Source: Sipunculus nudus
Taxonomy: Eukaryota; Annelida; Sipuncula; Golfingiida; Sipunculidae
DNA: 64,000 nt
Reading direction: 5' to 3'
Assembly (NCBI GenBank): GCA_026874595.1
Contig: CM049316.1
Location: 49,788,695-49,852,694, forward strand
Part shown: positions 35,035 through 48,600 of the stretch, piece after piece
Layout: each line of letters opens with the position of its first letter
Numbering within the stretch: the first letter of the stretch is position 1
The notes under the pieces: model-generated
Seen by the model: the letters and a program-made list of their open reading frames with translations, nothing else
Database searches by the model: none
Told to the model about the DNA's origin: nothing
Program-made: the position numbers and the translations under genes

Positions 35035-38000
35035 AACAAGGGACCCATGGGTCACTGTGCTCAGCTGAAGTTGACCTTGAAAGTAAAAATCTAAAATAAT
35101 ATCAAATGGAGATAAAGTCTAAGAGGAAACAAGTGACCCATGGGTCATGAGCTCAGCCGACTGACATGTTGATAATATGTCTTTGCACAGACAACTAATT
35201 AAGATAGGTGGCATCATTATTGTTCATGCATATTAGCTTAAGTTCATCAAGACCCAAACCATAAAAAAAATTTGATGGCAATCCAACCAGCCTTTCATGA
35301 GGAATCTGGCAATTTGTGTGTATTTTGCATTATTTCTGGGATGCTCAAACATACCCCAAAACTTTGAGAATATAGGTCACTGTGACCCAATTTCAGGTTT
35401 CTGGGGAGAACTTTTGAGGAACTCTCAGGATGTCAAGTTAGAAGATTCTGGGCCCCATGGTTATGATTTGTGCCCTACTTTGGTATCAAATTTTTAATTA
35501 TCTGAGGGGTGCTTATAAGCCCCATAGCTCAGAAAATATGGGTAACAGAGACCTTAATTCACGTTTCCAAGGAGACTTTCCATGGACCTCTCTGGATGTA
35601 AAGTGAGAAGATTCCAGGACCAGCGGTAACGATTTGTACCCTGTTAAAAGATGACAGCATCTTTTGAGGTCTCAAAAATAGAGAAAAACAAGGGACCTAT
35701 GGGTCACGACGCTCAGCTGATCATGATTGAACTATAAATGTATCACCATTGTGATACTATATTTAGTCGACAAACCTTATGAATATCATGGACCTATTAG
35801 GCTATTATAAAGGAATATAATGTAATATGCGAGTAAATCATGTATGAAATTACCTGACTGATGGATTAATATGGAGTAAATATAGTGGTTTATTTTTTAT
35901 TTATTTGGGAGCTGTTGAAAATAGCAATATATTTGAGCAAATATGAATGCAATGACAGTACACTAAGCAGTGGTAGAATGATGATAAGGCTATTTGTTGA
36001 AGGATCTATAGTGTATAGAAGTCTGCAAGATTTCAATTTGACATATATAATGTTATTATTAACTATGCTGAAGAGTGGATTTATGAATTGTGACTGTATG
36101 ACATGATATCTCTTAGGTACATTATATTGATGCCCACCACATCTACATATTACACAATATTGACATAATTTCTGGCACGTATATAGGCAACAAACAGTTA
36201 TACAATATATAAAAATATGAATATATCTGATTCAACTTGTTCTCGTTTACTGAGGCTGACATTGGGATGGGGTTCGGAGAAGGAAACAGTGTGGGCAGCA
36301 AGGAGGGTTGGATTTAGAGAGAAAAGGAGATAGAGAGAGAGGGAGGGAGCATTCAACAGTACTGAAACACCTGGAAGGTTAAAATCTAAAATATTATGAA
36401 ATGTAGATAAAGTCTGAGAGAAAGAGGTAATCAAGGCCACGGTTGGTTGATATGATTGAAGAAATTGTTGCAAATAATATTTTAAGATCTGACCTTGCGC
36501 TTTCATTGGATACCTTTTTGACAGGCTGTTGACAGTTCAACATTTTACACATTTGTCTAATGAGATCCAATTTTTTAAATTTAAACTTTAATTAAACTGT
36601 TTTTTCTATTTTATGATATGTATACAGTTGCTATAAAATCCCCACACCACAGGCGGAGGAAGGACTTGATGGGGGGAGGGGGGGTTACGATGGGAGTTAC
36701 AACGCCTCTGTCTCTCTGTATATATTTTCTTCAAATTATTAAATTTTATGCTATAGCAATAGCACTATTGTTGACAGTGCGAAGGAGCATGGACTTAGGG
36801 GTGAGAGAGAGAGAAAGAGAGAGAGAGAAAGAGAGCTAGAAAGAGAGAAAGGGAAAGAGAGAGGAGAAATGCTCTCTGGTAATTACTGCCTGACCCAGCC
36901 TGACCCAGACACTCACAGAATCTCTGTATATATTTTCTTCAAATTATTAAATTTTATGCTATAGCAATAACACTATTGTTGACAGTGCGAAGGAGCAAGG
37001 ACTTAGTGGGGTGGGGGAAGGGGATGGTGGGAGTTACAATACCCTTGCATATACGTACAGGATATGAAATTTAATTAATCAGAGCTTACAGGAAAAAAAA
37101 GTTTATTCATAATTATTAAATATTTAAAACAGGCAAGAAAGCTAGAGAAACAAAGCAAATAATTTTAATTCCCATTTTTCTGAGCCAGGAAATTATGAAC
37201 AATTTTTACATAAATTCCCTTTTTTATATCATCATTTTTTTCCAGGTTTGAAAATGTAACTATACATTTAGAGTATAACATATATATAAGAATATTTCAG
37301 TTGATTCACATTTCCTAATTGCATCAACATATATATCTAATAAATTAGGTTTATAGTACCTGTCAACTTAATGGGGTGGAGGGAGGAAGGGAGGCATAGG
37401 GGTGAGAGAGAGAGAAAGAGAGAGAGAGAAAGAGAGCTAGAAAGAGAGAAAGGGAAAGAGAGAGGAGAAAGGCTCTCTGGTAATTACTGCCTGACCAAGC
37501 CTGACCCAGACACTCACAGAAGCAGTAAGCAAGGAGTGAAGGTGTTATGTAACAGCCTGGAACACTGTTAACCAATGACTTGATGTAAACATTCAAGACA
37601 TGGTGCTATAAATATGGGTCACTGTGCTTAGCTGAAGTTGGCCTTGAAGGTAAAAATCTAAAATAATAATGGAGATCAAGTCTAAGATGAAAAGGTAATA
37701 TATGCCATGGCTGGTTGACATGATTGGTTTGTATTGATGAGTGAGAAATTGTTGCAAATAATATTTTGTGACCAAACCATGCATTCTCTAATGTCAAAAT
37801 TGAAGCATGTGAGCAGTTTGTGAACATAAGATGTATATTATTACCATGATCACTGGCTGGCTTTTTGATAGTTTGTTGACAGTTCAGTAGTTTACACATT
37901 TGCTCAATTGGATCTATTTTACATAATATATATTATTAAATATATGTATTTTTATTTTATAAAATGTATACAGTTGAAATATAACTGATGTCTCCAGTCC

Positions 38001-41000
38001 CCAGATGCAAGAACCTGGTGGTGGTGGTTGGGGGGGGGGGCGGAGGGCTGGAATGATGGGAGTTACAACATCTCTGTATTAACATAGTGTATATACATAT
38101 AGGATTTCCACTTAATTCAACAATACTTACAGGATTAAATAGTCCATTAAATAATATTTAAAAAAGGACAGACAGACTGTTAGACAAACAACGCTGATAA
38201 TATATTTTAATATTTTAAAGTTTTTCATCTGCAATATTACACATCTGAATACATAAGTTGCTTTCAAATTTCAGACATTAATGGCTTAAATCCATACACA
38301 TACAGCATATGAAAGTTATTTCAACAGTGCTTAAAGGAAAAATTTCATAATTAGTATATATATTTAATGATAATTGAGAGATGATGGACAGACAAGAGCT
38401 GATCACTTTATGTTCCATTCTCCTGGGGCAAGAATATGTTTCAATATTAGATCTTAATTTTTTCTAATCCAATTATCTTTCAAATTGAAAAAATTGTACA
38501 CATTTGCAATATTAACTAATGTCCCAGTGCACAGGTGACGGTGAGGTGCTAGGGATCAATGACAGCCGGGGGTGGGGGGGGGGGGGAAGAGATGGGATTA
38601 ACAACACTTTTGCATAAACATTCAGGGCAAACAAAGCCTGATCTCCAATTCTGCTGAGGCTCGAAAATAATGAACACATGTTTGTATTAGATCCTCATTT
38701 TTTTATTTTAAGTTTAATTTGTATACATTTCCAATATAACATATATTTCTGAATATAAACGTTGATTCATAATTCTAAATTGCATCATCATAAATCTCAA
38801 TCTTGTCATGTAACACCACATCATGCATACAAATGTATATTTATATATTCATGGGGGGGGGGGGGGGGGAGGGGGTGTGATATGAGAACAATTGTACACC
38901 TGTCACAGCAGGGGATCTCCCCCAGTGACTGAAACAAATCAGGAACCCTGGCATAGCTGACTTCCAGTGACCTGGAGTGGCCTACCTGCATCTGGAACAA
39001 AGCAAGTGACTACAATAGACCCTCAAGATAAAATTCAATAACTAGCCTAATTTTCAACCTTTTAGTTTCAAATTTCAGATTTAAACACATTAAATACTTA
39101 TGTTTACATTCTGAGAAAATTAAATCAACAGTACTCACAGGGAAAAAATGTGCCATGGTCAAAGTTGGGTAAAATTTCAGGTACTGATTTTATGTTTATG
39201 CTAATAACTTATAAAATTTACAAAATACAGATCTAATTTTGGGTATACAATTGAATCTTAATTAAACAAAGTTATATACTTAAAAAAAATTTTCTAGCTT
39301 CAATAATTTTCATGAAACCTGAGTAAATATTTTTCCTGATTTTTTACAAAGTCAATTTTGTTTGGGCACATAACTTAAAACAATTACGCAATACTGACAT
39401 CATTTCTGGCATGTGCATAGCGAATGTATAGAAAAATATGTATATTATATATGATCAAAGTCAGATCAGTGGTTTTGATACTAGGCAGTCCTGAAGTGTA
39501 ACAAAGGGTCTTAATGAAAAAATGAAGTTTTTCATTAATATCTCAAAGGAATTAAGTTCTGGTGACCAAATTCTTGGCATGGTAGGGGATTTTGGAGACA
39601 TCTTACAGTATGCCTAATTTAAGGAACTTAGAGCTGAAGCTGGGGAGCTGAGCTCTAGCAAACTGCATAACACTAGGTTGATGTAAACAATATGTGACAT
39701 GGTGCTTGAAAACTTGAATAAAATCTACAGTTTTTGATCAACTGGTTTCAAATTTTAAATGTTAACAGTTGAAATGCTAACAAAAAAATGCTTTGAAAAT
39801 TAAATCCACAGCAGTTACAGGAAAAAAAACGTGCCATGGTCACGGTTGGGCAAAGTTTAAGGTACCAATTTTTTATTTTTGCTAATATTTCAAAAAATTT
39901 AAAAGATTTTGATCAAATTTTGGGTAAACAATTTAATTTTGATTAATAAAAGTTATATTACTGGAAAAAAAGTGCTTAGCTTTAACAAGTTTTGTGTTAA
40001 GTGATCAAATTTTTTTCCTGATTATTTACAAAATGCATTATGTTTGGGCCCATAACTTTTTTAAATTATATAATACAGACCCAATTTCTGGCATGTACAT
40101 AGGAACCATATAGAGGATTATTTATGGTAAATATGAGGAAAAACAGATGAGTGGTTTTGATATTAGGCAGTCCTGAAGTGTGAAAATAGGATTTTAATAA
40201 AAAATTGAGGTTTTTCCTTAATTTCTCAAAGGAACGAAGTCGCAAAGACCCAGTTTTCGGCTTGGTAGGAGATCTTGGGGACATCTAACATTATGCTGAA
40301 TTTTGGATTCCTAGGTCTTACGGTTTCAAAACGTGCCACATCTATGGACGGACGGACGGACAGACGGACGGACGGACGGACGGACGGACGACGGACAATG
40401 GACCACGACTATAGCTCAGATGACTTATAGTCAGCTGAGCTAAAAATCATAAAAAATTGAAAAAATACAGGTGGCGCCACCAGTCTGCAGAAACTGATGA
40501 AAAACTTCATGATTAATATCAATGCAAAGAATCATGGTGATCAATGCATTAATTGTTCAGATATTTGAGCTTTTGTATCAAATATTCCATTATTCTGCGG
40601 GGTACTTCGGAGCCCCAAATCTTGAAGAATATGGGTAACAGAGACCTAATTCCAGGTTTCTGAAAAGATTTTTCATGGACCTCCCTGCATGTCAAGACAG
40701 AATTTTCTAAGTCCAGTCATTAAGGTTTTTTGCCCTGTTAACAGATAAGATCATCTTTTGAGGTCTCAAAAATAGAGAAAAAAAATTGTAAAAAATTGAA
40801 AAAATACAGGTGGCGCCACCAGTCTGCAGAAACTGATGAAACACTTCATGATTAATATCCATGCAAAGAATCATGGTTATCAATGCATTAATTGTTCAGA
40901 TATTTGAGCTTTTGTATCAAATTTTTCATTATTCTGCGGGGTACTTCGGAGCCCGAGAGCTTGAAGAATATGGGTAACAGAGACCTAATTCCAGGTTTCT

Positions 41001-42349
41001 GAAAAGATTTTTCATGGACCTCCCTGCATGTCAAGACAAAAGAGTCTAAGTCCAGTCATTAAGATTTGTGCCCTGTTAACAGATGACGACATCTTTTGAG
41101 GTCTCAAAAATAGAAAAAAAAATCATAAAAAAATCGAAAAAATACAGGTGGCGCCACCAGTCTGCAGAAACTGATGAAACACTCCATGATCAATATCCAT
41201 GCAAAAAATGATGGTGATTTATTTATGCATTAGTTGTTCAGATATTTGAGCTTTTGTATCAAATTTTTCATTATTCTGGGGGGTACTTCGGAGCCCCCAT
41301 AGCTTAAGAATATGGGTAACAGAGACCTAATTCCAGGTTTCAAAGGAGATTTTTCATGGACCTCTATGGATGTAAAGTAAGAAGATTCCAGGTCCAGTGG
41401 TTATGATTTGTGCCTTGTTAATGGACAGACGGCCGGACGGACGACAGACAAAGAGTGATCGCTATAGCTCAGATGACTTAGTCAGCCGAGCTAAAAAGGG
41501 GGGGGGGGGGGGGAGGGGCCTTGATATGAGAATAACTGTACACCTGACACAGAAGGGGATCTTCCCCAGTGACTGTAACAAATCAGGAACCATTGCATAA
41601 CTGACTTCCAGTGACCAAGCCTGAGTTGCCTGCAATTGAGCCTAAAGAAAAAAATTTCAATAACTAGCCTAATTTTCAAGCTTTTATTTTCAAATTTAAG
41701 ATTTAAACAAATTAAATATAAATTCGTACATGTTGTGAAAATTAAATCAACAGTACTCACAGGAAAAAAAAAACATGTCATGTTCAAAGGTGGACAAAAT
41801 TTAAGGTACTGATTTTATTTTCATGCTTATAACTTAAAAATTTATAAAATTCAGATCTATTTTGGGGTATACAATTGAATATAAATTCAAAATAAGTTGG
41901 AAAAAAAGTCTCTACCTTCAAATATTTTCAGTGAGCAAATATTTTTTTCTGATTTTTTTACAAAAGTCCAAGCCCATAACTTATTGAAATTACACTTGAC
42001 AGTCTTAATTTCTGGCATGTGTATAGGAAATATATCGGAGAATACTCCTGGTAAATATTAAGAAAACAGATAGGTGGTTTTGATATTAGGCATTCCTGAA
42101 GTGTTATAATAGGTTTTTAATGGAAATTTGAGGTTATTCCTTATATTCTCAAAGGAACAAAGTTGCAGTGACCCAGTTTTAGGTTTGGTAGGAGATCGCA
42201 GGGAGATCTAACAGTATGCCAAATTTTAAATTTGTAAGTCTAACGGTTTCAAAAACGTGCCAGTCTAACGGACAGACGGATGGATGGACAGACGACGGAC
42301 AATGGACCACGACTTTAGCTCAGATGACTTATAGTCAGCTGAGCTAAAA
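35035..42349 (+). mobile_element. F1 nest (several copies inserted into one another)
   Basis: F1 5' ends begin at 35035, 35128 and 35697, with a degenerate one near 37612. F1 3' ends lie at about 40446, 41497 and 42349. The clearest layer is 35697-40446, which splits a palindrome-module element: its left flank ...gtctcaaaaatagag and right flank cataaaaaattgaaaa are joined in the neighbouring units near 40770 and 41105. Other material includes purine runs of the GAGAGA type (36801-36870 and 37400-37472) with duplicated flanks, several G-runs and repeated F1 5' regions. The exact layer order outside the 35697 copy is uncertain. Confidence 0.65.
40447..41497 (+). repeat. Three 339-bp palindrome modules with F1 3' end
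   Basis: Units start with exact GGTGGCGCCACC at 40470, 40809 and 41147 (spacing 339 and 338). They share cagtctgcagaaactgatg, ttattctgcggggtacttc and gtaacagagacctaattcc. The array ends in a gacggacgacagac tract and an F1-type terminus near 41497, followed by a G-run. Confidence 0.85.
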
Positions 42350-42659
42350 CCTGAACGCCAGATTTAGGAATAAAATTTCAGTGTTTATGACATGATTTGC
42401 CACCAAATTGCAGAACTTGATGTAAAATTTCTGGTGACTATCTTTATGGGTTTTGCTGTAAGTGCTGTAAAACAATAGATGGAGAAAAAGGGTCACTGCA
42501 GTAGCTCTGAAGACTTGAGTGATTCAAAAGTTAAAACAGATCAATTGGAGAGGAATAAAGAAAACATATCTGAAATTATTACTGACCACAACCAAACAAA
42601 AATATGGCAAATTTTTTACACTGGTCAAAAAATGTAATACCATTTTGAGGAAATCTTAC
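42350..42659. other. Intron sequence next to the CNOT1 exon donor
   Basis: Apparently single-copy AT-rich sequence between an F1 3' end and the CNOT1 donor at 42659. No other feature is recognised. Confidence 0.55.
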
Positions 42660-42986
42660 CTTAATGTTTCTGTAAGTCTCCTTCACTACCATTGAAGTGA
42701 AATCTTTAATCTTCAAGGTATCAATAAAGTTGGCATAGAGAGTATGGAAATTTGGCTCAATGCTGGCTCTTTTCATGACAAGGTACTGTGACACCCATGG
42801 CATGTAATCCTCACTGACGTGTTCCTTCAGCTCATCTGCCTTCTGGTTAATATTGGCCAAAGATAAGTTGTTGAAGATAAAGAATACTTTATCTTGTACA
42901 GATTCAGGTGGCACAGATATTTCTTCTTTGTTATCCTCATTACCTGCCAGCAATGTGTCAATGTTTGTGGCATTTGCAATAGAGGG
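42660..42986 (-). CDS. CNOT1: CNOT1 exon: start of MIF4G (CAF1/CNOT7-binding) domain
   Basis: This exon encodes 109 residues in phase 0. It begins [15 protein letters not shown], then an acidic stretch, then [25 protein letters not shown] and [10 protein letters not shown], and ends ETYRNIK. These match the strongly conserved opening of the CNOT1 middle MIF4G domain, a stack of helical repeats that docks the CAF1-type deadenylase (CNOT7/8 in vertebrates). The minus-strand acceptor is ttttgtag before 42986 and the donor is gtaaga after 42660. ETYRNIK joins directly to VLLRSDK in the next exon, as in other animals. Substitutions relative to vertebrates are conservative, there are no stops or frameshifts, and the exon looks functional. 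It is the best-conserved coding sequence in the window. Confidence 0.97.
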
Positions 42987-43047
42987 CTACAAAATGAAAA
43001 GACAGGATGAGCTGTGCAAACTGGTGACATGGTTTGTGATAACGTAA

Positions 43048-43106
43048 GCACACTGCATAACAGATTTCAGGTGGAAAACTCTGGGCACACACTACTCAAC
43101 TTATAC
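43048..43106 (+). repeat. Single copy of the 88-bp satellite unit (partial)
   Basis: cacactgcataacag, tcaggtgg and ctgggcacacactactcaac appear in the same order as in the large array at 49.5-53.1 kb. This lone unit lies 62 bases upstream of the CNOT1 acceptor and directly before the 53-bp minisatellite. Confidence 0.85.
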
Positions 43107-43135
43107 CCCAATCACATGGCAAATGCAAACCATTT

Positions 43136-43991
43136 TCAAACCATTTTGAAGACGTTTTAGAGTGTTCACACTGCAATACAAAGTGTTTTCAAACCATTTT
43201 GAAGACGTTTTAGAATGTTCACACTGCAATACAAAGTGTTTTCAAACCATTTTGAAGACGTTTTAGAGTGTTCACACTGCAATACAAAGTGTTTTCAAAC
43301 CATTTTGAAGACGTTTTAGAGTGTTCACACTGCAATACAAAGTGTTTTCAAACCATTTTGAAGACGTTTTAGAGTGTTCACACAGCAATACAAAGTGTTT
43401 CAAACCATTTTGAAGACGTTTTAGAGTGTTCACACAGCAATACAAAGTGTTTTCAAACCATTTTGAAGACGTTTTAGAGTGTTCACACAGCAATACAAAG
43501 TGTTTTCAAACCATTTTGAAGACGTTTTAGAGTGTTCACACTGCAATACCAAGTGTTTTCAAACCATTTTGAAGACGTTTTAGAGTGTTCACACTGCAAT
43601 ACCAAGTGTTTTCAAACCATTTTGAAGACGTTTTAGAGTGTTCACACAGCAATACAAAGTGTTTTCAAACCATTTTGAAGACGTTTTAGAGTGTTCACAC
43701 TGCAATACAAAGTGTTTTCAAACCATTTTGAAGACGTTTTAGAGTGTTCACACTGCAATACAAAGTGTTTTCAAACCATTTTGAAGACGTTTTAGAGTGT
43801 TCACACAGCAATACAAAGTGTTTTCAAACCATTTTGAAGACGTTTTAGAGTGTTCACACAGCAATACAAAGTGTTTTCAAACCATTTTGAAGACGTTTTA
43901 GAGTGTTCACACTGCAATACAAAGTGTTTTCAAACCATTTTGAAGACGTTTTAGTGTTCACACAGCAATACAAAGTGTTTTCAAACCATTT
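43136..43991 (+). repeat. 53-bp minisatellite, about 16 units
   Basis: The unit contains ttttcaaaccattttgaaga, cgttttagagtgttcacac and gcaatacaaagtg. Units are nearly identical, varying mainly at cactgc/cacagc, with small deletions near 43410 and 43955. Spacing of the gaagacg landmark is 53 bases. It lies in the CNOT1 intron just upstream of the exon. The open antisense frame through part of it is a product of the repeat. Confidence 0.95.
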
Positions 43992-44279
43992 GGGGCAAAG
44001 CATTTTGGACCAAACTCAGGAGAGGGTTTCAAACCATTTTAAATGCGAATCATTTTATCTGCTTTGCTTAACTGTCATGTGAACCCTCAAAAAAAGAAAG
44101 GAGAGAATGGATGAAAGTGAGAATGGTAAAAAATGGTTGCTTCATAGAAAAACATTTTTATTTATTTACTGTACTATATTCTGTGGAAATACATATGAAC
44201 AATGCAAGTACTAAACACTTAGAACAAGACACAAACAAAAATCACTGCTTCAATCTGGCATGGGTGCACAACACAAAAA
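43992..44279 (+). other. Minisatellite flank and F2 fragment
   Basis: A degenerate continuation of the minisatellite text reaches about 44060. From about 44200 the sequence (acaatgcaagtactaaacac, gcatgggtgcacaacac) matches F2 5' regions and is cut by F5 at 44280. Confidence 0.6.
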
Positions 44280-45632
44280 CTAGAATATGGGAAGTCACAA
44301 GCGACTATGTGTTGCATAATAGCCTGGATGTCTGCAGCGGATATGTGTATGAAGGTTGCGCCTTCTACCCCAAAATCCAGAAAGCTGTCCAAGATGTATA
44401 AACATGCAAAATTTTAGGCAGATAAGTCAAACCACTACTGAGATATGAGTGATTTTAGCCCATGGCAGACAAACAGATGGGTGCTGTGCAAAAATGGTGG
44501 CAGGTGGCGCCACCAATTTTTGTGTATGATTAAGAGCTATGTGAGATCTATACACATGCAAAATTTCAGGGGGATATGTCAAACCAATGCTGAGATATAA
44601 GCCTGAATGTCTGCAGCGTATACATAAATGTAGGTGGCGCCACCTGCCACAAAATCCAGAAAGCTATCCAAGATGTATAAACCTGCAAAATTTTAGACTG
44701 CCGAGATATGAGTGATTTTATGCCACGGCAAACAAATAGAAGGATGCTGTGCAAAGATGTTTGCAGATGGCACCACCAGTTAAGTGTATGATAAAGAGCT
44801 ATTTTAGATCTATAAACATGCAAAATTTTTGACAAATCAGTCAAATGGTTCCTGAAATATGAGCTTGAATGTCTGCAGCCTAAATTTGAATGTAGGTGGC
44901 GCCACCTGTCATAAAACAAGAAAGCTCTCAAGGATGTATACACATGCAAAATTTCAGGTGGATAAGTCAAACCACTGCCGAGATATGAGTGATTTTATCC
45001 CAATGCAGATGAACAGATGGACACTGTGCAAAAATGGTTACAGGTGGCACCACCAGTTTTGCGTATGATAAAGAGCTATGGGAGATCTATACACATGCAA
45101 AATTTTGGCCCAACTGGTCAAACAGTTCCCGAGATATGAGCTTGGATGTCTGCAGCTATAACATTAATGTAGGTGGCGCCACCTGTCGTAAAATCAAGAA
45201 AGCTGTCCAGTATGTATATACATGCAAAATTTCAGGTGGGCAAGTCCAACCAATGCAGAGATATAAGTGTTTTTAGGCAGGTGAACAGATGGACGCTGTG
45301 CAAAAATTGTTGCAGGTGGTGCCACCATTTTTAGTGTATATTATAAAGCTTTCCAAGGGCTACATTTGTGCAAAATTTTTAGCCTTATCAGTCAAACGGT
45401 TCCCGAGATATGTGGGTTTATGTGTGGAAAAAGATGCACAAATGGACGCTGGGCAGAGAGGAAAGGTCAGAGGTCAACCAAAAATGAGGGCGCAGCACTT
45501 CACATGTGACCGATCATAATTCCGAATTTTAAAAATTCTACCCATTGGTTATGGAGGAGTTCTCCGGAATCCTATGTGGCGATGGCGGCAGCGTCGGTGT
45601 CCGACTGAAAACATAGTATCCGCAAAACTCTG
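44280..45632 (+). mobile_element. F5 element, 3'-truncated
   Basis: CTAGAATATGGGAAGTC-acaag-CGACT resembles the F5 5' hairpin. Tandem modules with exact palindromes at 44503, 44633, 44895 and 45172 and a variant at 45318 follow. The 3' end reaches TAGTATCCGCAAAACTCTG, then breaks before the second hairpin arm into F2 text. Confidence 0.78.
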
Positions 45633-48600
45633 ATGTCAGCTCTATAAATAGTTTTGGCACAGTGCCAGGATTGGAAGAAGTGCAGCCAATTTTTTAAAAG
45701 CTTTCAAAAAAATGTTTTGTCAATATTAACCAAATATAACCTGAAATCTAAATGTCTAGTGGCATGATGTAATAGATGCATATAAACTGGTGCCAGGCTA
45801 GATGTAACTGCATCCATAGCTAACATATATGGTAAAATGACTCAATTCAATCTCCATAATTCAGCCAAAAATCACTCATGTGGAACCATTAATGACAATT
45901 ATTATAAGAATTTATGTAGGGATTATTCTTGTAAAATATTTAACAAACTGGCATCAGTGGCATCAGTCAAAAAATATTTCGCAAGTTTATAACTCATATA
46001 GGAAGATACAGCAAACTGGCTAAGTTCAGCTTCCCGTAACTCAGCCAAAAAGCACTGAATCAAAACTACTGAACAAACTTAAATTATCAACATCTGAGGA
46101 TAATTAATGTGTGAGATTTAAGAATTTAGCCCAGTGGTTTTTGAGAAGAAGATCTTTGTAGCCACAGAGTTAAAATGGGCTGTTATGGCATATGACTAAA
46201 TTCAGTTCCTGTAACTTAGCCAAAAGTCACTGAAAAGAGACCATTTGAACAAACTTCAGAAAGCACTACCCTAGGATCATTTCTGTGTGATATTAAACAT
46301 TTTGGCCATATGGTTTCAGAGAAGAAGTTTTTTGTAGCCCTCAGTATGATACAGGCACTGATGACCCCGTACAAAAAAGGCCGATGCAGGTGGCGCCACC
46401 AATACCTCAATTTTAGATAAGACCTATGTGACCAACATTGGCATAAAATTTGGTGATGATAGCTCCAGCCGTTTCTGAGATTTAAATTTTAATATGCTTT
46501 TTTGCACAGTAAACAAAGTTCAACCTCCTGTAACTCGGCCAAAAATCTCTGAACTGGAACCATTCGAACAAACTTGAGAAAGATTGTTCCAGGGATCATT
46601 TCTGTGAAATATTGGACAATTTGGCTGGACAGTTTCATAGAAGAAGATTTTTAAAGCTTTTTTAGCTTTTTCCCTATAAAACCTAAGAAAATGCAGTTAG
46701 AAAAACAAGGGACCTATGGGTCACGAAGCTCAGCTGTTATATATGATAAAAAAATATTATTTAGAAATGAGGCACATGCTGGTTTTGTGTGGTAATAAAT
46801 AAATATAAGCTGTATTATGAGTTGTTGTTGTTTAGCTTATGTATGATTTTGATAGTACCTTTGGAGACAGGGAAAAGGATTGATTTCATTTATTTTATTA
46901 ACAATTGGAGTACTATTGTCACACAGATTTTGACTTGGCCATATAACTTATAAGCAGAACATATAATATAAGAGTTTAACTATTTATTAAAAAATATTAC
47001 AAATATTGTCCCAAATATAATTTTTATTAAAAATAATGAGAATCATATGATTTTTTAAAATGAAATATAACTGATATGATTATTAAAATAATATTAAAGA
47101 ATATATTCATGAATGCATTCATGAATACATTTTGAAAGTATTTGCACGAGTATTCATATACTTTCATTTTTACCTGAATTCCCATTCTTTATGCAAGAAA
47201 TTTTATAATGGAGTACATAATTATATTCGTATTTAAATACAATTACAAAGTATTCGCACCATGTCTGGTATTTATTCAATTTTCACCAAACAATGATGTT
47301 GAGAATCCAGAATATACAAAATTCACACATTTAAATAATGATCATAAGTACCTGGTTTTATGGCTTTTATTTATATTAAAAAATAACTGTAAAAAATTCA
47401 TTTTGGACTAATTTCACATCAATGTACACACTAGACACAGTAGGAATCTAGATTAATATTATCAACTGCATCTTTGTCTATCATTAATTTACAAGATTCT
47501 TATATCATCAGTAACTGCAAGTTAATTTCCTGTTATTATAAACTAACAAATTCCTTTTCTATTTTTCTTTAATTTGTTATTAAAAACCAATAAAAATTTA
47601 TTAATTTGTTGTTTATTGTTATGTTGTTGGTTAAAACTTCTAGATGAGTTGGGTTGGACTCCTGGATCAACTGTGGCTGGCCATAAGCTGCCTGGATTCC
47701 TGTATGCCTCGCCTCAAGCGTGCATAATTTGATGAAAGGTCAACAAGGGCAACATCCAGGTGACTCAAGAGGGGCTGGAGAGAGCCAAAGTCAGACAGGG
47801 TCTCATAAAAAACATTAATAAAAGCTACAATTTTTGGCCAATTTCTTTCAGCTTTCTAAACTAAAAAGCTGAAATCCTTATGTGTGCATGATATGAAATT
47901 TATATCAACAGTGCTCACGGGAAACAAACATGCCATGGTCACAGTTGGGCAAAATTTAAGGTACTAATTTTATATTTATACTAATAAATAATTCAGAACT
48001 AATTTTGGGTATTCAATTGAATCTTGATTAAATAATGTTACATCCCTGACAAAAAAATCTCTAGCAATGCCCTTGTTAAGGGAGTAAATATATTTCTTGA
48101 TTTTTTACAAAGTGCATTATGTTTGGGCCCATAACTTAAAACAATTACGCAGTACTGACATCATTCTGGGATGTGCATAGAGAATGAAAAATATGTATAT
48201 TGTTTATGATTAAAGTCAGATCAGTGGTTTTGATATTAGGCAGTCTTGAAGTGTAACAATGGGTTTTTAATGGAAAAATGAAGTTTTTCATTAATATCTC
48301 GAAGGTATTAAGTCCTAGTGACCAAATTCTTGGCATAGTAGGGGATTTTGGAGACATCTAACTGTATGCTGAATTTAAGGAACTTAGAGCTGAAGCTGGG
48401 GAGCTGAGCTTTTGCAAACTGCATAACACTAGCTTGATGTAAACAATATGTTACAAGGTGCTTGAAAACTTGATTAAAATCTACAGTTTTTGATCAACTG
48501 GTTTCAAATTTTTGGTGTTAACAGTTGAAATGCTGACAAAAACATGCTGTGAAAATTAAATCCACAGTACTTACAGGAAAAAAACATGCCATGGTCAAAG

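Noticed and set aside
40482-40520. CTGATGA-like text after the palindrome, considered as a hammerhead ribozyme core
   Set aside because: The required second helix, GAAA box and cleavage triplet are not arranged correctly in any of the three units.
42853-43047. Plus-strand frame opposite the CNOT1 exon
   Set aside because: It is the shadow of the conserved minus-strand exon, whose protein match and splice sites are decisive.
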